From the NCBI GenBank assembly GCA_035541215.1, contig DATKNV010000133.1, positions 1 through 24,393 on the forward strand: 24,393 nucleotides of DNA. The letters run 5' to 3'. A program made the translations under genes and the position numbers. Below the pieces are notes generated by a model. The model was not told the DNA's origin and made no database searches. It was given only the letters and a program-made list of their open reading frames with translations. Below, one piece after another: positions 1 through 8,046 of this stretch (its first letter is position 1; the number at the start of each line of letters is the position of its first letter). Source of the stretch: DASZHJ01 sp035541215. GTDB lineage: Bacteria > Pseudomonadota > Alphaproteobacteria > ATCC43930 > CGMCC-115725.

Positions 1-99
1 TACGGCCAATGGATCCAGCCCGCGGCCATGCGCAAGAACATCAAGGGCGTGATCCCCGTCGCGGAGGTCATTCCCTTCTGGAACGTGGAGAAGACCTGA
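1..99 (+). CDS. Substrate-binding protein of a peptide ABC transporter, C-terminal end only
   Basis: The first 32 codons visible are the tail of a gene that begins before the window; the TGA stop is at 97-99. The tail ends in the segment PFWNVEKT, which resembles the end of family-5 extracellular solute-binding proteins (DppA/OppA type). These periplasmic proteins capture the peptide and deliver it to the permease. The assignment rests mostly on position: the gene is directly upstream of, and co-directional with, a complete DppBCDF-type set. Too little is visible to say which ligand it binds. It is separated from the first permease by 51 bases that hold a strong inverted repeat. Confidence 0.7.
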   Translation, partial: YGQWIQPAAMRKNIKGVIPVAEVIPFWNVEKT

Positions 100-106
100 G
101 CACGCA

Positions 107-146
107 GGAGCGCGCTCGGCCCTGCTCTCGCGGATGAGCGCGCTCC
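107..146 (+). promoter_or_regulatory. Intercistronic stem-loop between binding-protein and permease genes
   Basis: Two 11-base arms, GGAGCGCGCTC at 107-117 and GAGCGCGCTCC at 136-146, are perfect reverse complements separated by 18 bases. Three more pairs (103-105 with 147-149) form if A106 bulges out. Each arm also contains the self-palindrome GAGCGCGCTC. There is no T-run after the stem, so it is not a classical terminator. Stem-loops in this position in transporter operons often protect the upstream mRNA or partly stop transcription, so that the binding protein is made in excess over the permease. That role is inferred here. The stem ends only four bases before the permease start codon. 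Confidence 0.7.
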
Positions 147-150
147 GCGC

Positions 151-1092
151 ATGACCGCCTACATCGTCCGCCGCCTCGCCTCGATGCTGCCGGTGATGGC
201 GATCGTGGCGATGTTCGTTTTCCTGCTGCTGCACCTGGCGCCGGGCGATCCCGCCGCGATCATCGCCGGCGACAATGCGACGCCCGCCAACATCGCTGCG
301 ATCCGCCAGCGCCTCGGCCTCGACGAGCCGATCTGGAAGCAATTCCTGGTCTGGGTCGGAAGCCTGCTGCAGGGCGATCTCGGGCGCTCGATGTTCTGGG
401 ACGAGCCGGTCTTCAATCTGATCCGGCAGCGCGCGGAGCCCACGATCGCGCTCGCCTCCACCACCATCCTCGTGGCGGTCGCGATCGCGCTCGTCCTCGG
501 CGTCGTCGCGGCGGCGCGGCCCGGGACGCTCATCGACCGCTCCGTCATGGGATTCGCGGTGATGGGCTTCTCCGTCCCCGTCTTCGTCGTGGGCTATCTC
601 CTGATCTTCGTCTTCGCGATCACGCTCAAATGGCTGCCGGTCCAGGGCTACACCTCGATCGCCGAGGGGCCCTGGCCGTGGCTGCGGAACCTGATCCTCC
701 CCTCCTTCGCCCTCGGCCTCGCCTACGTTGCATTGATTGCGCGCATCACCCGCACCACCATGCTCGACGTGCTCGCGGAGGACTACATCCGCACGGCGCG
801 CGCCAAGGGCGTGGCGGCGGCGCCGATGCTGCTGAAGCACGCGCTCAAGAACGCGGCGGTGCCGATCGTGACGGTGATCGGAATCGGCGTCGCGCTCTTG
901 ATCGGCGGCGTCGTCATCACCGAGACCGTCTTTAACATCCCCGGCATCGGCCGCCTCGTCGTCGACGCGATCGCCCGCCGCGACTATCCGATCATCCAGG
1001 GCGTGATCATGGTCTCCGCCGGCGTCTACGTGCTCGTGAACCTCGCCGTCGATCTCTCCTACACGCTTTTCGACCCGCGCATCCGGTACTGA
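151..1092 (+). CDS. dppB: Dipeptide/oligopeptide ABC transporter permease, DppB type
   Basis: Inner-membrane permease of 313 residues, one of the two channel subunits of a peptide importer. The protein opens with the family-typical segment MTAYIVRRLASMLPV followed by a first membrane helix and the LAPGDPA signature. The rest has about six membrane segments and a cytoplasmic EAA-type loop (DYIRTARAKGVAAAPMLLKHALKN, near residue 220) that contacts the ATPases. Length is normal for the family. No Shine-Dalgarno sequence precedes the ATG; instead a strong stem-loop ends four bases before it. A mini-frame of six codons (ATG at 134) ends in a TGA overlapping this ATG and might couple translation. 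The next gene starts one base after the stop. Substrate cannot be read from the sequence: dipeptides, oligopeptides, glutathione and nickel systems all share this architecture. Confidence 0.93.
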   Translation: MTAYIVRRLASMLPVMAIVAMFVFLLLHLAPGDPAAIIAGDNATPANIAAIRQRLGLDEPIWKQFLVWVGSLLQGDLGRSMFWDEPVFNLIRQRAEPTIALASTTILVAVAIALVLGVVAAARPGTLIDRSVMGFAVMGFSVPVFVVGYLLIFVFAITLKWLPVQGYTSIAEGPWPWLRNLILPSFALGLAYVALIARITRTTMLDVLAEDYIRTARAKGVAAAPMLLKHALKNAAVPIVTVIGIGVALLIGGVVITETVFNIPGIGRLVVDAIARRDYPIIQGVIMVSAGVYVLVNLAVDLSYTLFDPRIRY

Positions 1093-1093
1093 G

Positions 1094-1966
1094 ATGACGA
1101 GCCTTGCCGAAGCCTCGCGCGCAGCCCCCGGTCTTCCGGCCCGGCTGCGGGTCTTCGCGCGGCGCAATCCCACCATCGTGCTCGGCGGGGCATTGCTCGC
1201 GGCGATGGCGGCGGTCGCGATTCTCGCGCCGGCGATCGCCGGCGACCCCCTTTTCATGACGCCGGTCGACCGCCTCAAGACGCCCTCGGCGCTCCATTGG
1301 TTCGGCACCGATCATCTCGGCCGCGACGTCTACGCGCGCGCCCTCTTCGGCGCCCGAATTTCCCTCGCGGTGGGTCTGAGCGTCGCCGCCATCGCCGTCG
1401 CAATCGGCCTCACGATCGGGCTCCTCGCGGGCTATTACCGCCGCGTCGACGGGATCGTCATGCGCTTCATGGACGGGCTCATGGCGATCCCCGGCATTCT
1501 GCTGGCGATCGCGCTCGTCTCGCTCAATCGCGCTAGCGTCGGCATCGTCATCGCCGCCATCTCGATCCCCGAGATCCCACGCGTCGTGCGCCTCGTGCGC
1601 TCTGTCGTGCTCGCGACGCGCGAGCAACCCTTCATCGAGGCCGCCATCGGCAGCGGGAGCCGCGGCCTCAAGATCATCCTCCGCCACATCCTGCCGAGCA
1701 CCGTGGCTCCGCTGGTGGTGCAGGCGACCTACATCATGGCCTCCGCCATCCTGACGGAGGCCGGGCTCTCCTTCCTCGGCGCGGGCGTGCCTCCGGAGAT
1801 CCCGACCTGGGGCAACATGATCGCGGGGAGCCGGCTCTTCCTCGCGGTCGCGCCCTGGACGATCTTCTTCCCGGGCGCGTTCCTGGCGCTGGTGGTCCTC
1901 GCGGTCAATCTCGTGGGCGACGGACTTCGCGACCGGCTCGATCCGCGCCTTGCGCGGCGGATGTGA
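1094..1966 (+). CDS. dppC: Dipeptide/oligopeptide ABC transporter permease, DppC type
   Basis: Second inner-membrane permease, 290 residues, partner of the DppB-type protein one base upstream. It has the N-terminal region typical of DppC/OppC: a cytoplasmic stretch, one membrane helix, then a periplasmic segment ending in the signature HWFGTDHLGRDVYARALFG around residue 70. A block of membrane helices follows, with the EAA loop REQPFIEAAIGSGSRGLKIILRHILPS around residues 175-205. The C-terminus DGLRDRLDPRLARRM is also family-typical. The stop codon is separated from the next start by one base (TGACATG), so translation is probably coupled across the operon. Confidence 0.93.
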   Translation: MTSLAEASRAAPGLPARLRVFARRNPTIVLGGALLAAMAAVAILAPAIAGDPLFMTPVDRLKTPSALHWFGTDHLGRDVYARALFGARISLAVGLSVAAIAVAIGLTIGLLAGYYRRVDGIVMRFMDGLMAIPGILLAIALVSLNRASVGIVIAAISIPEIPRVVRLVRSVVLATREQPFIEAAIGSGSRGLKIILRHILPSTVAPLVVQATYIMASAILTEAGLSFLGAGVPPEIPTWGNMIAGSRLFLAVAPWTIFFPGAFLALVVLAVNLVGDGLRDRLDPRLARRM

Positions 1967-1967
1967 C

Positions 1968-2954
1968 ATGGGCGCGGTGCTCGAGGTACAGGACCTCCGT
2001 ACCTATTTCTATACGCTCGACGGCGTGACGCGCGCCGTCGACGGCGTGAGCTTCGAGGTGCGCGAGGGCGAGACGCTCGGCATCGTCGGGGAATCCGGCT
2101 GCGGCAAGAGCGTGACCGCGCTCTCGATCATGCGGCTCATCCCCCCGAAGATCGGCCGCACCGTCTCCGGCGCGATCCGCTTCGACGGGCGCGATCTCCT
2201 GGGGCTCGAGGAGCGGGAGATGCGCGACATCCGCGGCAACCGGATCGCGATGATCTTCCAGGAGCCGATGACCTCGCTCAATCCGGTCCTCACCGTCGGC
2301 GATCAGATCGCCGAGGCCGTGACGATCCACCAGAAGGCCGGGCGCGCGGAGGCGATGGCGCGGGCGGTGGAGATGCTGCGCCTCGTGCGCATTCCCGACG
2401 CCGAGCGGCGCGTGCGCGACTACCCGCATCAGTTCTCCGGCGGCATGCGCCAGCGCGCGATGATCGCGATGGCGCTCTCCTGCAATCCGAAGCTCCTCAT
2501 CGCGGACGAGCCCACGACCGCGCTCGACGTCACGATCCAGGCGCAGATCCTGAAGCTGGTGCTGGAGCTCAAGGGCCGCTTCGGCGCCGCCGTGATGCTG
2601 ATCACGCACGATCTCGGCGTCGTCGCGGAGACCTGCCAGCGCGTCATCGTGATGTATGCGGGACGCAAGGTCGAGGAAGCCGGGATCGCCGAGCTCTTCG
2701 ATCGCCCGATGCATCCCTATACGCGCGGCCTCATGGCCTCGATCCCGCGCCGCAGCGCCGCCAAACCCGCGCGCCGCCTCACGGAGATTCCGGGGATCGT
2801 GCCCTCGCTGCGCGAGCCCATTCCCGGTTGCGCCTTCGCCGAGCGCTGCAGCTTCGCGACCGAGCGCTGCCACCGCGAGGCGCCCGCGCTCACCCGGAGC
2901 GGCAACGGCCATTGGGTCGCCTGCTGGGAAGCCGAGCGGGTGGCCGCCGCATGA
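1968..2954 (+). CDS. dppD: Dipeptide/oligopeptide ABC transporter ATPase, DppD type
   Basis: Cytoplasmic ATPase of 328 residues that powers the importer together with the next gene product. Visible motifs: Walker A GESGCGKS (about residues 41-48), Q-loop FQEPMTSLNP, ABC signature FSGGMRQR, Walker B LLIADEPTTALDV and switch histidine ITHDLG. The C-terminal oligopeptide-transporter extension carries a cysteine set (GCAFAERCSFATERCHRE, then WVAC) of the kind known to hold an iron-sulfur cluster in DppD-type ATPases. I chose ATG 1968 rather than the in-frame TTG at 1950: it gives the normal N-terminus (MGAVLEVQDL) and avoids overlap with dppC. The stop overlaps the next start in an ATGA arrangement. 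Confidence 0.93.
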   Translation: MGAVLEVQDLRTYFYTLDGVTRAVDGVSFEVREGETLGIVGESGCGKSVTALSIMRLIPPKIGRTVSGAIRFDGRDLLGLEEREMRDIRGNRIAMIFQEPMTSLNPVLTVGDQIAEAVTIHQKAGRAEAMARAVEMLRLVRIPDAERRVRDYPHQFSGGMRQRAMIAMALSCNPKLLIADEPTTALDVTIQAQILKLVLELKGRFGAAVMLITHDLGVVAETCQRVIVMYAGRKVEEAGIAELFDRPMHPYTRGLMASIPRRSAAKPARRLTEIPGIVPSLREPIPGCAFAERCSFATERCHREAPALTRSGNGHWVACWEAERVAAA

Positions 2955-3964
2955 ACGAAGCCGCACCGGTCCTCGAGGTCGAGGGACTCCGCAAATATTT
3001 CCCCGTGCTGCGAGGCCTCCTCCGCCGCGCCGTCGCACAGGTGCAGGCGGTGGACGGTGTCTCCTTCAGCATAGCAGCAGGCGAGACGCTCTGCCTCGTC
3101 GGCGAGAGCGGCTGCGGCAAGTCGACGGTGGGGAAGCTCGTGCTGCGCTTCATCGAGCCGACCTCGGGCCGCATCCGCCTCGGCGGTACCGACATCACCG
3201 CGCTCGAGGGCGACGCCATGCGCTCGCACCGGCGCCACGTGCAGATGGTGTTCCAGGACCCCTACGCCTCGCTGAACCCGCGCCTCACCGCCGGCACCAT
3301 CGTGGGCGAGCCGCTCGAGAATTACGACAGCATGGGGGCCTCCGAGCGCGAGGCACGCGTCGCCGCGGTGCTGGAGCGCGTGGGGCTGCGCGCGGAGGCG
3401 ATGCGCAAATACCCCTTCGAGTTCTCCGGCGGCCAGCGCCAGCGCCTCGGCATCGCCCGCGCGCTCGCGGTCAATCCGAGCCTCATCATCGCGGACGAGC
3501 CCGTCTCCGCCCTCGACGTCTCCGTCCAGGCGCAGGTGCTCAACCTGCTCATGGACCTCCAGGACGAGTTCAAGCTCGCCTACCTCTTCATCTCGCACGA
3601 TCTCGGCGTGGTCGAGCACATCGGCCACCGCATCGCCGTCATGTATCTGGGCCGCATCGTCGAGATCGCGCCGAAGACGGAGCTCTTCGCGCTCCCGCTC
3701 CATCCCTATTCGCAGGCCTTGATCGATTCGGCGCCGCTACCCGATCCGCGCGCGCGGCGGACGCGGCTCATCATCGAGGGCGACGTGCCGAGCCCGATCG
3801 ATCCGCCGCCGGGCTGCCGCTTCCACACGCGCTGCCCCTTCGCGATCGCGCGCTGCCGCAGCGAGGAGCCGCCTCTCCGGCAAGTCTCGCCCGGCCGCTA
3901 CGTCGCCTGCCACCTGCGCGCGGACGGCAATACCGCCGCGCTCGCGCCTAGCGCATCGCGCTGA
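2951..3964 (+). CDS. dppF: Dipeptide/oligopeptide ABC transporter ATPase, DppF type
   Basis: Second cytoplasmic ATPase, 337 residues, starting inside the stop of the DppD-type gene (ATGA at 2951-2954). Motifs in order: Walker A GESGCGKST, Q-loop FQDPYASLNPR (the DPYASLNPR variant is typical of DppF/OppF), signature FSGGQRQR, Walker B LIIADEPVSALDV and ISHDLG. A C-terminal cysteine-bearing domain (GCRFHTRCPFAIARCRSE, then VACH) follows. A longer frame runs back to 2828, but those codons lie inside dppD and the normal N-terminus is MNEAAPVLEVEGL. The last 17 bases overlap, tail to tail, the 3' end of the small exported-protein gene on the opposite strand, so there is no room for a conventional terminator. 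Confidence 0.93.
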   Translation: MNEAAPVLEVEGLRKYFPVLRGLLRRAVAQVQAVDGVSFSIAAGETLCLVGESGCGKSTVGKLVLRFIEPTSGRIRLGGTDITALEGDAMRSHRRHVQMVFQDPYASLNPRLTAGTIVGEPLENYDSMGASEREARVAAVLERVGLRAEAMRKYPFEFSGGQRQRLGIARALAVNPSLIIADEPVSALDVSVQAQVLNLLMDLQDEFKLAYLFISHDLGVVEHIGHRIAVMYLGRIVEIAPKTELFALPLHPYSQALIDSAPLPDPRARRTRLIIEGDVPSPIDPPPGCRFHTRCPFAIARCRSEEPPLRQVSPGRYVACHLRADGNTAALAPSASR

Positions 3965-4640
3965 GCAGCGCCTTCGTCTGGGCGATGCAATTCATCTCCA
4001 GCATCCAGGCCGCGCGCATGTGGTCGTTGCTGAGCGAGTCCGGCACCGCGAGCAAGGTCAGCGCCGCGGTCCGCCCGCCCATCGAGAAGAGATAGGTCCG
4101 CCGCTCCTTCAGCGGGAAGCCGCTCGGAGCCTCGAACTCCGCAGCGCCTTGCGGCCATTCCGCCTGCGCACGCCAGCTCCGGTCCACCGGCATGATCGTG
4201 AGCGTGACGTCGCGACCGCGGTCCGGCCGCCAGAACACCAGGCGCTCGCCCGGGCGCAGGCAGACCTTGCCGGAATGCGTGACGTCCACGACCCAGGGAT
4301 TGGGCAGATTGGCGGTATCGACCTTCGAGCGGATGACGCCGTATTCGCTGCGCTGGCCGCTCACCAGCGCCGCCAGCGCCTTGGAGACGTCGACGCCGCC
4401 GTCGCTCGCGCTGCCGGGCGCGCGCTCGTAGGGGCCCCGGAGCTTGAGCACGTTCCCGTCCTCGCTGACCAGAGAGACCTGCTCGCCCTCCTTGAGCACC
4501 AGCGGCTTGCTGCCGTCGATGGTGTCGCCGGCCTTGAGCGAGGTGCCCGTCGCCTCGATCACCACCAAATCGGCGGCGCGCACCTCCGGCGCGAGCAGCA
4601 CGAAGATTAGTCCGAGAGCCATCGTTAATGCGCGCCTCAT
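3948..4640 (-). CDS. Exported protein of unknown function, partner of the CHAT lipoprotein
   Basis: Encodes 230 residues. The N-terminus is a clear Sec signal peptide (MRRALTMALGLIFVLLAPEVRA, cut expected before ADL), so the mature protein should be periplasmic. The first 60 mature residues (VVIEATGTSLKAGDTIDGSK, then LKEGEQVSLVSEDGNVLKLRG) look like a small all-beta domain of the FecR/SH3-like sort; that fold is a guess from the pattern. The rest has no motif I recognise; two cysteines lie at SGKVCLRPG and EMNCIAQ. The start codon overlaps the stop of the CHAT gene by four bases (ATGA), which implies translational coupling and joint function. A plausible role is substrate, inhibitor or scaffold of the CHAT protein, but nothing in the sequence proves it. 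Its 3' end overlaps dppF by 17 bases. Confidence 0.85.
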   Translation of the reverse strand: MRRALTMALGLIFVLLAPEVRAADLVVIEATGTSLKAGDTIDGSKPLVLKEGEQVSLVSEDGNVLKLRGPYERAPGSASDGGVDVSKALAALVSGQRSEYGVIRSKVDTANLPNPWVVDVTHSGKVCLRPGERLVFWRPDRGRDVTLTIMPVDRSWRAQAEWPQGAAEFEAPSGFPLKERRTYLFSMGGRTAALTLLAVPDSLSNDHMRAAWMLEMNCIAQTKALLSAMR

Positions 4641-7600
4641 GGCTTGACCGCTCCTTTCCCCGGAGCGTCGCCGCCCAGCGACGCCTCGGTGCTCGCGCCA
4701 GCGCCGGGCAGGCCGCCGTCGCCGATGACGGTGAAGGCTGCCCAATAGAAGGGTTGCGCCGTCGCGGGATCGCCGGCCACGGCGAGCTGCGCCCGCCGGA
4801 GAGACTCGGCTACGCCGCCGGCGAGGCGCGGTCCGAGCTTGTCGAACATGTCCACCATCAAGGTCGCCGTCGCGCGCGAGGGAACCTGCCAGTGGCTCGC
4901 CACCAGCGTCCGCGCGCCCGCGTAGAAGAATGCCTCCGCGAGGCCCGCGAGCGCCTCGCCGCCGAGCCGCCCGCCCCCCGCCGCCGTGTTGCACGCGGAG
5001 AGCACCACGAGCTCGGCGTTGAGATTGAGCTTCGCCACCTCGGTCGCGTCGAGGAGCCCGTCGTCGTCGGTCGAGGTCGCCTCGCCCGCGGGCGGCGAGA
5101 GCGCCAGGCCCGGCTCGGAATCGCATTCGAGCTCGCCCGGCAGCAGCCCGTGCGTCGCGAAATAGAGCACGTTGTAGTCCTGCAGGGCCTGATGCCGCAG
5201 GTTCGTCTCGCTGGCGGCGGCACCGAGGAGGATCGCGCTGGAATCGGCGTTGAGGCGCTGGCCCACGCGGCGCACCTCGTCCGCGCTCTCCGGCAGCGGC
5301 GGCAGCGCGCGTATGAGCGCCGAGGGTACGGGGCCGCTGCTGCGGCAGGTCTCGGCGAGACGCTCGAGCGCGGTCGCGGACTCGCCGCCGCCGACGAAGC
5401 TGGGGTTGCCCAGGCCGAGGAAGGCCCGCGGCGCCGGCTTCGCATGCGCGCGCGCCTTGCGGAGGTCGATGAAGGCGCGCGCCGAGGGCACCTCGCTGAG
5501 CGCCGTGCGGCGGACGAGCCATTGCGCGCTCTGGTAGCCGCGCGGCGCCGGCTGCTCCGTCACGAAGAGCGCGAAGGGCAGGCTCGCGAGCGCGCCCGTC
5601 GGCGCCACGATGAGATGATTGACCCCATTGAGCTGCGCCTCGACCGGGCCAATCAGCTTCTTGTAGAGCGCATAGGAGCCCGCGAGATCGAATTCCGGCA
5701 CGGTGCCGAGGCGCGGCGTCAGGCCCCGCCTCAGCTTCGTCACGGCCTCCGTGAGCTGCTCCTCGTTGATCTCCACGGGCCGCACCGCCGCATTTTCGTG
5801 CCGCACCAGCATGACGTAGCCGTGCTGGTGGCCGATCACGAAGGTCAGGAAGGCCTCGTCGGGCGCGAGGAACTGCTGCAGCCGAGCGAGGCCCGCGACA
5901 TCGGGCGTCCGGAACCCGACATAGGTCGGGAAGGCCTGCTCCAGGCTCTTCTGCAGCGCGGCCACCTTGGCATTGGCGTCGGTCACGCGCTTCTCGAGCT
6001 CGTTCTCGAGGATGCTGCCGCGCTCGTTGTCTGGCTTCGCCTGCTCGTTTGCGAGCACGAGGCGGGCGGTGTCGCGGTCGCGCTCGGCCTCCTGCGTCTC
6101 GCGGATGAGCTTCTGGATCGCGGGATCGCCGGTCGCAAGCCGCGCGGAGGCGCGGCTGATGGTCTGATCCGTGACGTCGGAATTGATGAGCTGGCTCAGG
6201 CGGAACATGTCGCGCGAGAGGGCTTCGCGCTGGCTCGGGTCCGCCGCGGCGAGCGCGGCCGCTGCGTCGAAGAACGGCGTCACCTCGTCGGGCACCAGCT
6301 CGGCCTGCGCGACCTCGTCCCGCACGAGGATGTCGAGCGCCGCGCGGTAGGCGGCGACTGCCTCGGCGTTCTTCTTCGCATAGGCCTCGAAGCGCCCGAG
6401 CTTGATGAGCGCCTGCGCCGTCGGCGCGGTGTTGCCGAAGAGCTTGCGCGAGAGCGCGACGGCGGCGTTGTAGTCGCGCTCGGCCGCGAGGTTCCGGTGG
6501 TTGGCGGCGTCGATGTCTCCGAGCAGCGCCAGCGCCTCCACGCGCCAGGCGAGCGGCAGGCCTCGCACCTCCGACATGATCGAGAGCGCCTCGGTGATCG
6601 CGGCCTCGGCATCGTCGAACTCGCCGAGCCTGAGCGCCATCGCCGCCTCGACGCGCAAGCTGTGCACGAGCTCGCCCTTGGCGCCGAGGTTCTGGCCGCC
6701 GGCGGAGAGACCCGCGACGGCGGTGCCCTGGCCTTCCGCGAGCTTGCGGCGGATCGCCGTCGACTCGCGGGCGTAGTTGAGCGCGTCCTGGTACTTGCGC
6801 TGATTGGCGGCATCGAGCGCGAGGTAGGAGTAATAGCGCGCGTGCAGCGCATCGTCGGTCGAGCGCTGGATGATGGGGTCGGCGCGGCGGAAGAGCCCCG
6901 CCGCCTCGGCATAGCGGCCCTGGTTGCTCACCTCGAGCGCAAGCTCGATGAGCGTCGCGCCGACGCTCTCGGCATCCGGCCCGAAGACCCGCGTCTGGAT
7001 CTCCAGCGCGCGGCGATAGGCATCCTCGGAGGCGGCGAAATTGTGCGTACTGTTGTAGAGGCGCCCGAGCTTGGTGAGGTCGTTGAAGCTCGCGACGTCG
7101 CCGCCGCCGAGACGGCCGCCCTTCACCGTCGACGCCGCCTCGATCCTGGCGACGACGGCCGCGCGGTCGCCGACGTCGAGCGGGCGGCCCTCGCGCTGCT
7201 CGATCGCCGCGAGGAAGACCGGCCAGAGCGTCGGCAGGCCTTCGGCCTGATAGAGCGCTGCGCCGCTTCCCGCCACGAGGACGATCTGCGGCCAGCCGCC
7301 GTTCCGGAGCGTGCAGGTATAGAGCGCGGTATCGCCGCTGCCGAGCCATTGCGCATCGCCGCAGCGCAGGCGCTCGCGGATGCTCTGTCCGGCGACGCCC
7401 TCACGCGCCGCGCGCTCGACCGCCTCCCGCCGCTCCGCGCCGCCGAGCGAGCCGATGCTCGCGGGCTCGGCCGAGGTCCAGAGGCTGCCGACGGCCTCCT
7501 TTCCCTCGCCGCAGAAGATGTCGAACGGGGGCGCTACGCCCGGAACCAACACGCCGCTCCGGGGCACGCCGCGGCACTGCTCGCCCGCGAGGTCCTGCCC

Positions 7601-7714
7601 CAATCCCGAGCCATCCGCGGAGTCGGCCTTGGCGGCGCCGCCCGCGCCGCCGCACCCCGCGAGGGCCAGAAGACCCAGCAGGAACAAAAAACGGGGCCGC
7701 AGCAGGGCGCGCAT
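4637..7714 (-). CDS. TPR-like/CHAT-domain lipoprotein, predicted caspase-like peptidase
   Basis: Encodes 1025 residues if started at ATG 7714. That start gives a clean lipoprotein signal, MRALLRPRFLFLLGLLALAGC, with lipobox LAGC and lipidated Cys21, so the protein should be anchored in a membrane facing the periplasm or outside. Roughly residues 210-475 contain TPR-like helical repeats (for example YNSTHNFAASEDAYRRALEI and YAEAAGLFRRAD). A charged, probably coiled-coil stretch follows at about 530-600. From about 680 comes a CHAT domain, opening with LIVAPTGALASLPFALFV. The catalytic pair is present: His855 in YFATHG and Cys908 in LSACNTA, followed by the usual LAEAFFYAGARTLVASHW. CHAT is a clan CD (caspase-like) peptidase family. 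The frame extends upstream to a GTG at 7900, but those 62 residues would bury the signal peptide. The downstream gene overlaps by four bases. Target and trigger are unknown. Confidence 0.9.
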   Translation of the reverse strand: MRALLRPRFLFLLGLLALAGCGGAGGAAKADSADGSGLGQDLAGEQCRGVPRSGVLVPGVAPPFDIFCGEGKEAVGSLWTSAEPASIGSLGGAERREAVERAAREGVAGQSIRERLRCGDAQWLGSGDTALYTCTLRNGGWPQIVLVAGSGAALYQAEGLPTLWPVFLAAIEQREGRPLDVGDRAAVVARIEAASTVKGGRLGGGDVASFNDLTKLGRLYNSTHNFAASEDAYRRALEIQTRVFGPDAESVGATLIELALEVSNQGRYAEAAGLFRRADPIIQRSTDDALHARYYSYLALDAANQRKYQDALNYARESTAIRRKLAEGQGTAVAGLSAGGQNLGAKGELVHSLRVEAAMALRLGEFDDAEAAITEALSIMSEVRGLPLAWRVEALALLGDIDAANHRNLAAERDYNAAVALSRKLFGNTAPTAQALIKLGRFEAYAKKNAEAVAAYRAALDILVRDEVAQAELVPDEVTPFFDAAAALAAADPSQREALSRDMFRLSQLINSDVTDQTISRASARLATGDPAIQKLIRETQEAERDRDTARLVLANEQAKPDNERGSILENELEKRVTDANAKVAALQKSLEQAFPTYVGFRTPDVAGLARLQQFLAPDEAFLTFVIGHQHGYVMLVRHENAAVRPVEINEEQLTEAVTKLRRGLTPRLGTVPEFDLAGSYALYKKLIGPVEAQLNGVNHLIVAPTGALASLPFALFVTEQPAPRGYQSAQWLVRRTALSEVPSARAFIDLRKARAHAKPAPRAFLGLGNPSFVGGGESATALERLAETCRSSGPVPSALIRALPPLPESADEVRRVGQRLNADSSAILLGAAASETNLRHQALQDYNVLYFATHGLLPGELECDSEPGLALSPPAGEATSTDDDGLLDATEVAKLNLNAELVVLSACNTAAGGGRLGGEALAGLAEAFFYAGARTLVASHWQVPSRATATLMVDMFDKLGPRLAGGVAESLRRAQLAVAGDPATAQPFYWAAFTVIGDGGLPGAGASTEASLGGDAPGKGAVKP

Positions 7715-7887
7715 CACCGGCGGGCCCCGACGCCCCAGCGAGAATGGCCGGAGCACGAGCCCGGCTGCCGCAGCCATGAAATCCGATTGCCCACGCAGTG
7801 CCTCCCAGGGAGCCCGGCCAGGCCCTTCGCCGACGCCGTCAGCGCCAACGTGCTTCAAAGGTGGACGCGGGAGGCACGACACCGCCA

Positions 7888-7899
7888 TGACACGTGTCA
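7888..7899. promoter_or_regulatory. Perfect 12-bp palindrome TGACACGTGTCA, operator candidate
   Basis: TGACAC is followed directly by its reverse complement GTGTCA. The site lies 174 bases upstream of the CHAT lipoprotein start and about 330 bases upstream of the LVIVD gene. The symmetry suits a dimeric regulator, but I cannot assign a regulator family. Confidence 0.4.
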
Positions 7900-8032
7900 C
7901 ACGCCAAAAGGGCCGTTGCTCACCCTTTCTGGCGGGTCCGTGTCGCTTGTCTCAAAATATGCTTAACAAAGCTTAGGATTTACCTTCGGTATCCTGCCCC
8001 CTTTTGTCGTCAATATACCCCGGCCAATTGAC

Positions 8033-8046
8033 TATTCAAATGAATA
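8033..8046. promoter_or_regulatory. Palindrome TATTCA-AA-TGAATA in A/T-rich stretch
   Basis: Six-base arms are perfect complements around a two-base centre. The site overlaps a TTGACT hexamer at 8028-8033 that resembles a -35 element, but no matching -10 follows at 16-18 bases. It lies about 190 bases upstream of the LVIVD gene, so it could be an operator or simply A/T-rich sequence with chance symmetry. Confidence 0.25.

Noticed and set aside
3948..7349. 1133-codon - strand frame joining the small exported protein to upstream sequence
   Set aside because: Only the last 230 residues, from the signal peptide at 4640, look like protein. The upstream part is the wrong frame of the CHAT gene.
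4637..7714. Link of the TPR/CHAT protein to a type III-E CRISPR system
   Set aside because: No CRISPR repeats, no Cas7-11-like gene and no other cas gene are in the window, and this protein is an exported lipoprotein, unlike the cytoplasmic CRISPR partner.
7715..7900. 62-residue N-terminal extension of the CHAT protein
   Set aside because: It would place the lipoprotein signal inside the chain. The start at 7714 gives a textbook lipobox.
4628..7966. Very long + strand open frame (over 1100 codons) opposite the CHAT gene
   Set aside because: It is antisense to a protein with clear signal, repeats and catalytic motifs, and its own translation is Arg/Glu/Ala-rich with no family resemblance. 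GC-rich DNA commonly yields such shadow frames.
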